Shown here: positions 52,420-63,883 of the stretch, piece after piece
Layout of the letters: each line of letters starts with the position of its first letter
Numbering within the stretch: the first letter of the stretch is position 1
From: Schistocerca nitens
Lineage: Eukaryota; Arthropoda; Insecta; Orthoptera; Acrididae
Assembly: GCF_023898315.1 (NCBI RefSeq)
Contig: NC_064614.1
Coordinates: 495,644,109 to 495,708,108 of the forward strand
Length of the DNA stretch: 64,000 bases
Reading direction: 5' to 3'
Program-made: the position numbers and the translations under genes
Notes under the pieces: model-generated
What the model was told of the DNA's origin: nothing
Seen by the model: only the letters and a program-made list of their open reading frames with translations
The model's database searches: none

Positions 52420-53440
52420 TATTGCTAGAGACACAAAAGCCTCTCTCCACAAATTAGCACGGATTTAGAAAGTATCATTCATGCGAAACTCAGCTTGCCC
52501 TTTTCTCACACAATACTCTGTGAGTCATGAATGAACGGCTGCAGGCAGATAACATATTCCTAGATTTCCTAAAAGCATATGACATGGTTCCCCAGGGCAG
52601 ACTTTTAACGAAAGTACGATCATACGGAATAAGTTCCCAGATATGTGAGTGGCTGGAAGACGTATTATGAAACAGAAAGATGTCTTAGAAGGCGAATGCT
52701 CATCAGAGACAAGCGTGCCCCAGTGAAGTATGATAGTCTCACTCTTATTCTCTGTAGACGTAAGTGAATTTACGGACAGGGCGAGCAGCGGTCTGCAGCT
52801 GTTTCCTGATGATCCTGTAGTGTACGGGAAGGTATCCTTGAATGACTACAGGAGGATTGAGGATGACTTGGACAAAATTTATAGTTGGCGTGATGAAGGC
52901 AAATTGATCTAAATGTATAAAAAGACCAAGTTAATACAGATGACTAGAAAAAGCAGTCCTTTAACGTCCAAACACAGGATTAGTAGTGTGCTGTTGGAAG
53001 CAGTCACTTCATTTAAATATCTAGGCGTAATGATGTAAAGCGATATGAAATGGAACGGTAACAGGTAGGGGAATGGTGGACTTCGGTTTATTGGGAGAAT
53101 TTTAAGGGGATGTGGTTCATCTGTAAAGGAGTTCGCTTGTAGATCACTAGCGACACATTCTTGAGTACTGTTCAAGTGTCTGCGATCCCCACTAGATCGG
53201 ATTAAAGGAAGACATCGAAGCAATTCAGAGACAGACGGCTAGGTTTGTTATCGGCAGGTTCGAACAACACGCGAGTGTTGAGGAGATCTTTCATGAACTC
53301 AAGTGGAAATCCCTGGAGGGGAGACGACGTTCTATTCGTGAAACTCTGTTGAAAAAATTTAGGGAAGCGATGTTTGAAGTTGACTGCAGTACGATTCTGC
53401 TGCCTCCAATGCGTCAGTGAACGAGACAGGGTTTAATAGC
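52420..53440 (+). pseudogene. CR1/Jockey-like LINE RT, 3' part
   Basis: HGFRKYHSCETQLAL, MNERLQADNIFLDFLKAYDMVPQGRLLTK (first catalytic Asp), VRSYGISSQICEWLEDVL, a disrupted GVPQGS block, FPDDPVVYGKV (degenerate FADD), LEAVTSFKYLGVMM, LRFIGRILRGCGSSVKE and an FRE..FE..CSTILLPP end. Stops and frame changes throughout. It is the same family as 27884-28812. Confidence 0.7.
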
Positions 53441-54049
53441 AACGTCACTATCACCATGTGCACAACGTACCAAGGTGGAGGCTGTATTCAGAGTTATCTA
53501 GCAGCAGATTTAGATTTCATAGACACGCTCGTTTGAACAGGCTGCATTTATTTTGTTTACCATTCACAGGAAAGTTAAGATTTTATTTGATTACCGTTAG
53601 CTCTTTCAGTCCCTGCTCCCTCGAATGTCAACCCACAGAGATTCGCATATATGCAAATGATGGATAATTTGTTCAAGCTGTTTATACTAAACTACAGATA
53701 CTGTCAGCAGGATGTCCAGCAACTACTTAGAAGTGTTTGGTGACTTGACCTTGAAAGAAGAGGAAAATACGATGCCTGACAAACCCAACACAAAACTAGC
53801 TTCTGCGGCCATTTGCGTTCATTCACCAAAAGAGCCCAGGCGTTCGTCGACCGAATTCAGTCAGCACTGGGTATCGCCCATATAGTCCTGACATTAAACG
53901 GAATCCAGCGTTACACCGTTCACCATTCACCGATAGAAAGACAAGCTGCATCAACGGTGTATGTAAAGACGAAACAACCGAAAAACGCGTTCTAACGCAA
54001 GGAAACGCCTCATTAAGACAGAAGGGGCAATGCACAGGACATCCATCAA
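53441..54049. other. unassigned DNA
   Basis: Nothing recognised before the SINE at 54050. Confidence 0.4.
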
Positions 54050-54247
54050 AATGGTTCAAATGGCTCTGAGCACTATGCGACTTAACTTCTGAGGTCATCA
54101 GTCGCCTAGAACTTAGAACTAATTAAACTTAACTAACCTAAGGACATCACACACATCCATGCCCGAGGCAGGATTCGAACCTGCGACCGTAGCGGTCGCT
54201 CGGCTCCAGACTGTAGCGCCTAGAACCGTACGGCCACTCCGGCCGGC
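54050..54247 (-). repeat. SINE family A, minus, 13-bp target duplication
   Basis: GGACATCCATCAA is exact at 54037-54049 and 54248-54260. Complete copy. Confidence 0.87.
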
Positions 54248-54547
54248 GGACATCCATCAATCAACTTCAAACTATACCGGAAAACGTTTACAAAAACTAC
54301 ACCCATAAGTGAGAACCTTCACGTACCAACAGCGCACAGTAATGGTGTACCAATGGTTTGGCGAGCCAGGTACCCTCTCTTATAGTAGTATTCTTCCACA
54401 TATATGAATTACATACTGGTGAAAATCAGTGAAGTTCTCTGGACACATCATTTGAGCATATCGGGCTGGTGGCATCCCTGAACACACACTTCTGACCTCA
54501 CGTGGAACATACGCCACCCACTCATCCGTTTGTTCTATCAGTGAAAG

Positions 54548-54795
54548 ATGATGATGAGGTCCCATACTCCGAGGAGCGTAGGAAACGATGCGGGAGACCC
54601 GCACCGCCGTACTAGGCAAGGTCGTAGCAGAAGTAGTTTGCCATTGCCTTGCGATGAAGGATGATGATGAAGACATCACAACACCCAGTCATCTCGAGGC
54701 AGGAAAATCCCTGACCCCGCCGGGAACCGAACCCGGGACACCGAGCGCGGGAAGCGAGAAAGCTACCCCAAGACCACGAGCTGCGGTCGTCTGGA
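54548..54795 (-). repeat. tRNA-derived SINE family F, minus
   Basis: The minus strand gives TCGTGGTCTTGGGGTAGC, box B GGGTTCGGTTCCC, GGGGTCAGGGATTTTCC, GACTGGGTGTTGTGATG, a CATCATCATCC run and GGCAATGGCAAACTACTTC. The body start is related to family D. Confidence 0.65.
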
Positions 54796-55354
54796 AAAAA
54801 AAAGTTCGAGATCCAACGTAAAAAAAAGAAGAAGTAGTTCGAGATCCGACGTAAACTTAGGTCTTGCGAAGTCAACTGGTTAGCGTAATGTCAGTTTCTC
54901 CCATACTTCGTTAGTCGTAAATTACCACTATCTACGATTTCGTAACGGGAATCTGTTAATGAAGATAACCTGCAGAGGTTCAAATCACAAAATCATTGTA
55001 TTGTGCAGTTAGTGCGCACACGAATTATTGGAGCGATTCTGTTCCACTAACCTAGTTTCTCTTAGGTATGAGAACAATATGCTGCAACCGTTTTTCGGTG
55101 TACTAATAACTAACGCCATTGTATCTATGACAGTATTACGACGTGTTTTCGATTATAGGAAGATTATAGGAAACCATTTTTTATCTTCTTTCAGTCTGGG
55201 GCCATTATCAGTTGGGATAAACGACACAAATAGGGAAGATTTGAAGAAGACAAGCGCTGTTTGCCTCAAGTTCTTATAGTCACAGTGAATGTATCATTGA
55301 AATTCCCAACAAATTTCAGGGAGAGAAGCTGTGAAGTTCTCGGTTTCGTGACAC
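54796..55354. other. unassigned AT-rich DNA
   Basis: Two imperfect copies of GTTCGAGATCC.ACGTAAA (about 54805 and 54838) are the only structure. Confidence 0.4.
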
Positions 55355-55720
55355 GGAGAGGTGAGGTGTGCCGGCCTCGATTTGAATACACATAGCACCT
55401 AAACGACGAGAGCCGGTGTGCTGGCCAGCCTGGAAGCGGTTTTGGGAGGTTTCTTACACACCCGTAGGTGAATATCAGGCTGATACCCACGCCCCGCCTC
55501 AGATACAGCACTTCGAAAACATCTGGGAAAAGTTCTCACACTTGCGCATGAGACTAGGCACAGACGTAGAGGGTCCACAACTCCCGTTCCCGTGGAAAGG
55601 GGTGGCGTCCGGAAGGGCATCAGATCACCCATCATCACCAACATTACCAAATCTGAAATAACATGTCGAGCCTGTCGAGACACACGATAAAGCCAGGAAG
55701 ACGAAGAAGGCTACAAGAAA
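55355..55720 (+). repeat. interspersed SINE-like repeat
   Basis: The ordered blocks GAGAGCCGGTGTGCTGGCC, AGCCTGGAAGCGGTTTTGG, TGATACCCACGCCCCGCCTC, GGGGTGGCGTCCGGAAGG and GCATCAGATCACCC are a layout I associate with abundant orthopteran repeats. Only one copy is in the window, so the boundaries are uncertain. Confidence 0.45.
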
Positions 55721-56336
55721 GGCTATGTACACGACGGAGTGCCTAGCTTGAGAGCTCTCGCTTTCTAACATAAGTTAGGAAACGTATTACTTCTCGCATT
55801 AGTGTAGAGAGTGTTACGGGGAGTCTGCAGATGAAATAAATACTGATGTAATGTTGTTCAGCACATTGTTACAAAAGCATCTGCATCCTGCATCCACAAC
55901 GTCTTCAAATACCAAGCGCAAATTTTCATATTCTTTCATTCGCTAGGCACAAACTATCAGTCCTACGAAAAAAAATGGACAGGACTCTTTGTAGGGAATT
56001 TAATGTAGTTAAATTTTACTCTGGGATATGTTTTCGCTAGAGGCCATAGTTTTCAAATTATTCAAGAAAAAAGTATGAAAGTGACCTTCAAATTCGTTTT
56101 TTTCTTTTTTTTCTTTTTGTTAAGATCTTTGAAACCGTGGCCTCCATCAAAAACGTATCACAGTACAAAATTTAACTGCATTAAATTTCAAACATAAACG
56201 TCCTGTTCATTTTTTCTGTACAACGATAGTTTGTGCGTAGCGAGCGACAGAATATGACACTCTTACTCGTGGTCTTCGAAAGGAAGGCGTTGTGGGTTGC
56301 GTAAAACCCACAGGTAGGACCAGTTGAATCAAACTA
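55721..56336. other. unassigned AT-rich DNA
   Basis: A poly-T-rich stretch lies at 56097-56119. An imperfect inverted pair (GGACAGGACTCTTTGTAGGGAATTTAATG at 55978 and its relative at 56183-56215) hints at a short foldback. Confidence 0.4.
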
Positions 56337-56895
56337 TGCTGAAAAGCAATGCCTCAAAATTTTTTTATTCTGTTCTCATTATTGGTTGATGAAAATTATA
56401 TGTCATGCATATTACTCAATAGACTTTACTGCTTTGCTGACGCAAGTTGCAACCCCCTGCCACTAGAGCGCCCCGAAGTGTGGCGTGTAACATGTGGGTG
56501 TGTAACGTAACCATATCGGTGCGTGAGGAACAGCGTGCTGTAATCGGGCTTCTAATCGAAGAATAATTCTTCCCCTTCTGCATCACAATGTCAGACCACA
56601 CATGAGCACAGCAACATCTGCAGCGATTCGACGCCTCGGGTTCACTATCATCGATCATCCTCCATACAGTCCCAACCTGACCCTATCCGATTTTCATCTG
56701 CTTCCGAAACTTAAAGAACATTTTCGAGCACTTTATCCCTCGTCGGAACAAATGTGTTCGTCAGTAGGTCGACTATGTTGAGAAATAAATATTTAAACAT
56801 AAAGAATTAAGATGTAGAATGGTAATCAAATTTGTTTCATTTTAAAAGCTTTATCAAGTTTTGTACAAAAAATTCGGAGACATTACTTTTCAGCA
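56337..56895 (+). mobile_element. mariner internal-deletion derivative, copy 2
   Basis: Terminal repeats TGCTGAAAAGCAATG (56337, after TA) and CATTACTTTTCAGCA (ending 56895). Transposase codons VREEQRAV near the start jump straight to HLQRFDASGS, a PNLTLSDFHLLPKLKEHFRA-like block and KCVRQ.VDYVEK-stop. Length 559 bp. It shares the internal junction with copy 1 (31640-34666). Confidence 0.75.
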
Positions 56896-57469
56896 CTTTT
56901 TCACTAATAACTACGACGGAAACACAGAAATTTGAACATGTATACCCACGTGCCAGAGTGCTGAGGATCTGCTTACAGGAAAGGGACACGGGTCTTGGGG
57001 TTGAGGTGATTCTCTTAGACTGCTTCCTCCATCAGACACTGCACGATAGCTTCCGGAGAGCGGAAGTAGACCTAGACTTTCCGCACAGCCTGAGGATGTA
57101 TTTTTTTCCGAACGTAAATGGGAAGATCTAACTTCGCACAGAGATCTTCCTTTGACTTTCAAAGTGACTGTAGCCTTTTTTGGATGTCGTCAGGGTACAA
57201 CTTACAGAAATGTTTGTCATGGTCAATAGTAGTGATCACTGGGACATGGAGGCTGAACTTTTCTACTTTTTCCCACGAAAACAATTAGTCTTCAGCAGTG
57301 ATATCGTTTGCATCATCACGAATCGCTTACGATATTCAACGCCTTCAGCTGATGCTAGGGAGACGTCCATAACGAGGATATTACACGGGTGTAATACTTG
57401 TGGGCTACTTCTGTGTTGGCAGCGTATTGCATTGGATCTCTGACTGCGCTTTCTTCGTAAGAGACTCTG
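56896..57469. other. unassigned DNA
   Basis: Nothing recognised. Confidence 0.4.
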
Positions 57470-58205
57470 TGGCTGGTTGGACTCGTTGTTGGAAGTTAAT
57501 CGCCAATAGTGTTGAGCAGTTGGAAGTTAGTTGCCAGCAGTGATGGAAGCACTGTTGGGCAGTGGGAGGTGAACAGCCAGCAGTGATGGATGTTAAATGT
57601 GAGAAGTTAGCATTGATGGAGGATGGAGGTCTGAAGTATTAGCGTAGGCTAACGATCTGTAAGTATCCGACTTGGAGATTGAAAATTATTCATGATTATA
57701 TATCTTCGTACTGGATGTTAATGACGATTTATAATCGTGTTTGAACTGTATGTCACATTACCAAGTTAAAAAATACATTCTTTGGTTTGCAACAAATTCT
57801 TTCCTTTGCTAATTACATGCCTATTAGTAGTTAGTGGTTTTAGTTGTTGGAATAATTTATTTAGCTGGCCGTATTGACACTCGCTGTAATGCAGTAGTTC
57901 GCGTAATGAAGATTTTTGTGAGGTAAGTGCTTAATGAAATATATAGGTTATTGTCAGGATTGCTTCTTATTCAGGGCCATTCTTTTGTATTAATTCTTTG
58001 GAGTCTGGTTGTAATTTTTTTGAGCAGTCAGATTGCGTTGCGCTAGAATATTGTAGATCAGTGTTGATATGATAAGAAAAAGTAAAGAGAAAGTAGGCTT
58101 AGTACGTTCAGTTTTACTCAGGTGTTTCAGAATCAGATGACGTAGAAGTTTCATCTTCTCAGTCGTTCAGCAGTTTGAGCACAGATTCACATATTTAAAT
58201 AAAGA
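57470..58205 (+). repeat. unclassified ~0.7 kb repeat, second copy
   Basis: Related in inverse orientation to 21781-22650. The left part has GGAAGTTA..C-type short repeats (GTTGGAAGTTAATCGCC, GTTGGAAGTTAGTTGCC). TTTTTGTGAGGTAAGTGC, GATTGCGTTGCGC and GTACGTTCAGTTTTACTCAG follow. Confidence 0.55.
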
Positions 58206-58573
58206 AGTTTCATACTGTTTATATCCTGGTTCATACGGCAACAGGGCGGTTGGTTCACGTGGCCTACAACCTCGCTCATATTCAGCAGTGGAATTGTTGT
58301 TGCAGCTTCGCTACAGGATTGTACGATCTCGAAGGCAGACGAGTGGTTGATGAAGAAAATTTCCTATTTTGCCGAAGGTTTCCAATTTTTGCCGATTTGT
58401 GCGGACTGAGGATTGGAGCGAGGCGTTTCAGTGGATAAACCAAGCAAAAAGAAGGGGGGACGGGGGGTACCTAATTCATTTACTTGTCCCACTTCTTCTG
58501 CGAAGTTTTGGTTGGTTCGATCCGCTGAGCAAATAAAAAGAATTAAAAGATAAGCCTTCGGAGCATGGTTAGT
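58206..58573. other. unassigned DNA
   Basis: Short plus frame 58250-58438 without recognised motif; G-rich run at 58453-58468. Confidence 0.4.
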
Positions 58574-60080
58574 ATATCTACATCTACATCTACATGACTA
58601 CTCTGCAATTCACATTTAAGTGCTTGGCAAAGGGTTCATCGAACCACAATCATGCTATCTCTCTACCATTCCACTCCCGAACAGCGCACGGGAAAAACGA
58701 ACACCTAAACCTTTCTGTTCGAGCTCTGATTTCTCTTATTTTATTTTGATGATCATTCCTACCTATGTAGGTTAGGTTCAACAAAATATTTTCGCATTCG
58801 GAAGAGAAAGTGGGTGACTGAAATTTCGTAAATAGATCTCGCTGCGACGAAAAACGTCTTTGCTTTAATGACTTCCATCCCAATTCGCGTATCATATCTG
58901 CCACACTCTCTCCCCTATTACGTGATAATACAAAACGAGCTGCCCTTTTTCGCACCCTTTCGATGTCCTCCGTCAATCCCACCTGGTAAGGATCCCACAC
59001 CGCACAGCAATATTCTAACAGAGGACGAACGAGTGTAGTGTAAGCTGTCTCTTTAGTGGACTTGTTGCATCTACTAAGTGTCCTGCCAATGAAACGCAAC
59101 CTTTGGCTCTCCTTTCCCACAGTATTATCTATGTGGTCGTTCCAACTGAAGTTGTTCGTAATTTTAACACCCAGGTACTTAGTTGAATTGACAGCCTTGA
59201 GAATTGTACTATTTATCGAGTAATCGAATTCCAACGGATTTCTTTTGGAACTCATGTGGATCACCTCACACTTTTCGTTATTTAGCGTCAACTGCCACCT
59301 GCCACACCATACAGCAATCTTTTCTAAATCGCTTTGCAACTGATACTGGTCTTCGGATGACCTTATTAGACGGTAAATTACAGCATCATCTGCGAACAAC
59401 CTAAGAGAACTCCTCAGATTGTCACCCAGGTCATTTATATAGATCAGGAACAGCAGAGGTCATGGACGCTTTCCTGGGGAACACATCACTTCAGTTTTAC
59501 TCAATGATTTGCCGTCTATTACTACGAAATGCGACCTTCCTGACAGGAAATCACGAATCCAGTCGCACAACTGAGACGATACCCCATAGGTCCGCAGCTT
59601 GATTAGAAGTCGCTTGTGAGGAACGGTGTCAAAAGCTTTCCGGAAATCTAGAAATACGGAATCAACTTGAGATCCCCTGTCGATAGCGGCCATTACTTCG
59701 TGCGAATAAAGAGCTAGCTGCGTTGCACAAGAACGATGTTTTCTGAAACCATGCTGATTACGTATCAATAGATCGTTCCCTTCGAGGTGATTCATGATGT
59801 TTGAATACAGTATATGCTCCAAAACCCTACTGCAAACCGACGTCAATGATATAGGTCTGTAGTTCGATGGATTACTCCTACTACCCTTCTTAAACACTGG
59901 TGCGACCTGCGGAATTTTCCAATCTGTAGGTACAGATCTATCAGTGAGCGAGCGGTTGTACTCGTATATGATTGCTAAGTAGGGAGCTATTGTATCAGCG
60001 TAATCTGAAAGGATTACGCAATTTAAGTAAGAATCTACGAAGTAAACACTAAAGCGCGATGCTACAACTCTCAAATACTA
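58574..60080 (-). pseudogene. CR1/Jockey-like LINE RT, nearly intact frame
   Basis: On the minus strand one frame runs from 60074 to 58650 with a single stop at about 59460. Palm: VAPVFKKGSRSNPSNYRPIS, NQHGFRKHRSCATQLAL, DSVFLDFRKAFDTVPHKRLL (first catalytic Asp), VCSPGK-like damage where GVPQGS is expected, then PLLFLIYINDLG and LRLFADDAVIYR (catalytic pair). Thumb: LTLNNEKCEVIHMSSKRN, YLGVKITNNFSWNDHI, VRPLLEYCCAVWDPYQ, RVRKRAARFV and the end FFPCAVREWNGREIA. The 3' end has a (TGTAGA)n tail at 58577-58593. The endonuclease is missing. One small lesion makes this the best-preserved RT palm in the window. Confidence 0.85.
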
Positions 60081-60937
60081 TAATACGCCCGAAATTTATG
60101 AATTAAACAATGCAAGTACCCAGAAACACGCAAAGAAATTAAGAATTAAACTATGTAACAAATAAGTAAGCTAGGGGTATACGACTTGCTGCTGCAGCTG
60201 CTTATCCAACGGCGGCAGGGAGCACACTGAAGTCATGAGATATATGCCTGTATACAGCTACGTCTGTTCTTCTAAGTTAAAACCTAGTGTAAACAAACGT
60301 ATGGCCTCCCACTAGTCTTCGGCTGCGTTACTCAAGAATCTGCTGTCGTAAGACTACTGAAACTAGTTTCAGCAAATTAACTGTGATAAAAAAAATACTT
60401 TAGGTCCACTATGGGTGGAAGCAGACTGTCAAAGCTAGCAGTCTTGTCGATAGAAAGCGAAACAGCTGCTAAACTAGAGTTCAATGACAATCAACAAGGT
60501 TGCTTCTCCCAAAGCAAGGCTACAAGAAATAAAATTTAAAAAAAAGATTTCCTGGAAAGGGATGTCCTCTCAATCTTAATTATATCTCTTATTTATTTAT
60601 AATTAATAATTTATGCACTGTTAATGATTCACGAGAAGCAAACACGATCTTTTATTAAACACCGTACTACGTCTATGGCTCAACATGAAGATAACGCAAT
60701 ATCCCATCACAGATCTAAATGATCCGGGTGCCATCGGAATTAATGGTGTTAAGCTCCCAGCAACAAGGACTTTTAAATAACTCGACGCAAAAGTATATGC
60801 TGAGGGAAGTCTCAGGGCAAAAATCTATAATCAGCCGAGCAGCATGTTGCTCAAATGACGATCTGTGGCTGGTGCACTCTCTGGCCGGAAGATTCCAAAC
60901 AGGCTCATGTCGAACGTATACCGATCTGTAATCCATT
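60081..60937. other. unassigned AT-rich DNA
   Basis: It contains a perfect 16-bp palindrome CTGAAACTAGTTTCAG at 60357-60372. No coding signature. Confidence 0.4.
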
Positions 60938-61175
60938 TAGTTGCACTGTATGGTGCTTAATACTGGCCTACAGCAAACTAAGTGGAATAACGATTTGCTG
61001 TCATGGAAACAAAGATGCTGAGGTGGACATTTGTATTAACACTCCACTATATGTAGCTCCTGAGTTATACAGAGTAGCACCAGTAGCAGACAAGATGAGA
61101 GAGGGTCGTCTGCATTGGTGTGGTCATGTCCTTAGAGCAGCCGCAACAAAGTGCCAAAGACTGGTTTTAGTTTGA
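60938..61175 (+). pseudogene. RTE-like C-terminal fragment
   Basis: LYGAEYWPT-like codons, RFAVMETKMLRWT and, in a second frame, YRVAPVADKMREGRLHWCGHVLRAA. These are the RTE C-terminal MLRW and GH-LR blocks. Confidence 0.6.
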
Positions 61176-61389
61176 TAGTAAATCACGTACGATTGACGGA
61201 GGGTATCGAAAATTTTCAAAAAATGGCAACTCGTTTTGTACTATCGCAAAATATACTATCGCAAAATATGGGAGAGAGTCCCACGGATATGATACGCGAC
61301 TGTGGTGGCTGTCACTAAAGCAAGGCGTTTTTCGTTACGGTATGCTCTCCTCATGAAATTTCCATCACCGTCTTTCTTATGTTAGTGCC
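61176..61389. other. unassigned DNA
   Basis: A direct repeat CTATCGCAAAATAT occurs twice, at 61243 and 61257. Confidence 0.4.
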
Positions 61390-61592
61390 CATCTATACAG
61401 GTAGAAATGATCGTTATTTTAAAATAGGAGAAAGCAGAGCTCGAACCGAAAGATTTAGGTGCTCATTTCTCGTACCCGGTGTTCGAGATTGTAACGGTGG
61501 ACAAATAGCGTGAAGGTGGTTCGATGAATGATCTGCCAGGAACTTAATCATGAATTGAAGAGCAATCGTGTAGATGTAGATGTACGCAGTAA
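61390..61592 (+). mobile_element. CR1/Jockey-like LINE 3' tail, heavily truncated
   Basis: SRARTERFRCSFLVPGVRDCNGGQIA-type codons (disrupted form of the C-terminus at 58650-58740) are followed by a 3' UTR and GTGTAGATGTAGATGTA. Orientation is opposite to the copy at 58574-60080. Confidence 0.65.
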
Positions 61593-62212
61593 AAGGCCAG
61601 TAGAATGACCTAGACAGCGATGGCTTCACTTCATACACGAAGATATTAAACTAACATGGCTGCGCCCTTGCCACGCACAAGTTCGGAAAAATGGCAACAG
61701 AAGGTAGAAACAGAGTGTCCTGCCAGCAGGCCGGACAGATGCTAAGGAAGAAAAAGAAGATTACATATCAACTAAAACCAATGAACAGTAGCTCCAATAA
61801 ACAACTTTTTTTAGAAGGTTTATACAGTTTCTAATTTATTTACTAGAATTATACAATTATTTTTTTGTGAGAAATGTATTTCGTCGTTGTAATCCGTATA
61901 AGAAAAGTTTTCAACAATCTTCCATTTTTATTAAACCAGCTGATAAACTTATAAAAAATGCAAAATCTTCTTGGAAAAATTTGCAGTGAAGTAGTTTTAC
62001 AAGGGTGGGAGGGGGTCAAGCAGCTTTGTCAGTTCTGCCAGGCGCGCGGTGGCACCTCGGCATGGCTCTGCATACGACACAGTGAGCGACGTTTCGGCCC
62101 ACAGGGCTGAGTGCACCACCACTACGAATAATGGTGGCACCTTGCTGTTTGTTCGTTTTGCGACCTTCCGGTCACAAGTACGAAACCTTCGTTTTCCAAA
62201 CAATAGAAGACC
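61593..62212. other. unassigned DNA
   Basis: Nothing recognised. Confidence 0.4.
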
Positions 62213-62500
62213 GAAACTTCCTGGCAGATTAAAACTGTATGCCCGACCGAGACTCGAACTCGGGACCTTTGCCTTTCGCGGGCAAGTGCTCTACCATCTG
62301 AGCTACCGAAGCACGACTCACGCCCGGTCCTCACAACTTTACTGCTGCCAGTACCTCGTCTCCTGCCTTCCAAACTTTACAGAAGCTCTCCTGCGAGTTC
62401 GTGTCTCGGTCGGGCACACAGTTTTAATCTGCCAGGAAGTTTCATTATCAGCGCACATTCCGCTGCAGAGTGAAAATCTCATTCTGGAAACAGAAGAGTG
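62213..62500. repeat. family B foldback copy, 49-bp arms
   Basis: Arms 62213-62261 and 62395-62443 match as inverse copies at 47 of 49 positions. The left side carries a full minus-strand tRNA-like head (CGAGACTCGAACTCGGGACC, CGCGGGCAAGTGCTCTACC, TGAGCTACC). The right side carries only the T-arm. The tail CAGCGCACATTCCGCTGCAG runs to about 62490. Confidence 0.75.
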
Positions 62501-62629
62501 CTTTAGCACTAAGGCCCATGCATGAAAAGCGCTAGAGAATCTAAGAGAACTACTTCACTTAAGACAAAACACGATCAAGAAATTTCAGTTTTGTATCCTT
62601 CTGGAACACGGGCTGTCGAGATCCCTGTA
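62501..62629. other. unassigned DNA
   Basis: Short spacer between family B and a GC-rich island. Confidence 0.4.
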
Positions 62630-62960
62630 TGCTGCTACATACGACATTACAACACCAGGTGGCGGGTGCTGGCCGCTGGCCGGCGGCTGGGGCAGGCTTG
62701 TGACACGCCGCCGCCACTTTGTCCCGGCGCCTGTCATTCCGCGGTCCCGCTGCATTTTTGGGCTTTAAGAGACTCGAAATACCGGTTCGGCGGCTCGTTC
62801 TGCACTCGCCGGCGCGGACCCGAAGGGGCGTCGCTGCGCTCTGTCACCGCGGAGCGCCTTCTGTAAACGCGGAGGCTGCAAACCACGACTTTCCCCAGTA
62901 TGTAAGTCATAGCTGCACGTCTCTCGAACACGTGCTGCCCAGCGTCTCTTGCTGTGGTCG
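62630..62960. promoter_or_regulatory. second GC/CpG-rich island
   Basis: GC- and CG-rich sequence (GGCCGCTGGCCGGCGGCTGG, CACGCCGCCGCCAC, GTTCGGCGGCTCGTTC, CCGCGGAGCGCC) in AT-rich surroundings. Frames on both strands show no domain. Promoter, enhancer or GC-rich repeat are all possible. Confidence 0.3.
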
Positions 62961-63368
62961 AGGAATACAGGCGTAATTCCATTGACAGATTTTGTGAGAG
63001 CTCACGTAAGATAGCAAACTTATTATATGGTGACAATTTAAACCAACATTCTCTGCCTGACAATAAAAGAGAGGCACAGAAGGAAGGGGGGAAACGAATT
63101 AGAACTTCACTGGTTGAGAGGGTACGCCATGTTATTCCAGTGATTACAAAATCCAGCAAATTTAGGAAAAACATGGAAGTATGAGCCCACTTATCAGTAT
63201 GACGTTACACCCCATCTGACCAGATGCATGATGAAGATAGTAACTGTTCCGAAAGAACAGATACCAATGATGACCATGCAGCTTCTCTAGAAAGAAATGA
63301 TAATTCATCGAAACCCTCAGCTGCCAACAGGCGTTGATGTACTTCATTGGGGACATGTTGAAAAATGT

Positions 63369-63447
63369 GTGCCCCGACCGGGACTCGAACCCGGGATCTC
63401 CTACTTACATGGCAGACGCTCTATCCATCTGAGCCACCGAGGACACA
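63369..63447 (-). tRNA. tRNA-Thr-like unit, left arm (pseudo)
   Basis: Minus strand: GTCCTCGGTGGCTCAGATGG (A box), anticodon loop CATGTAA (formal anticodon TGT), GATCCCGGGTTCGAGTCCC (B box), ending GGGGCACA. Repeat context argues for a tRNA-derived element rather than a working gene. Confidence 0.45.
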
Positions 63448-63806
63448 GAGGATAGCGCGACTGCAGGGACTTATCCCTTGCACGCTTCCCGTGAGACCCA
63501 CGTTCCCAACTGTCCACAACCTACATTCGTAATGTTCCTAAAGGATATGTCCATTCACTCGTTACTCGCGCTACCCAAGGTGACGATTCCCGTAAGAGTT
63601 CGGGCAAAGTGTGCGCATTCGCACAGAAGAAGGTCAATGGCCGGGTAGCCTTTAGCTATATCAAGATAGTAACTGCTCCGAAAAAACAGATACCAATTAG
63701 GATACCAATTTAGGATCATTAAGAATGTAGGTTGTGGTCAGTTGGGAATGTGGGTCTCACAGGAAGTGTGCAAGGGATAAGTCTCTGCAGTCGCCCTATC
63801 CTCTGT

Positions 63807-63883
63807 GTCCTCGGTGGCTCAGATGGGTACAGCGTCTGTCATGTAAGCAGGAGATCCCGGGTTCGAGTCCCGGTCAGGGCACA
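63807..63883 (+). tRNA. tRNA-Thr-like unit, right arm (pseudo)
   Basis: Plus strand: GTCCTCGGTGGCTCAGATGG, CATGTAA loop and GATCCCGGGTTCGAGTCCC, mirror of 63369-63447. A missing base in the D-arm (GATGGGTACAGCG) further lowers the chance of function. Confidence 0.45.
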
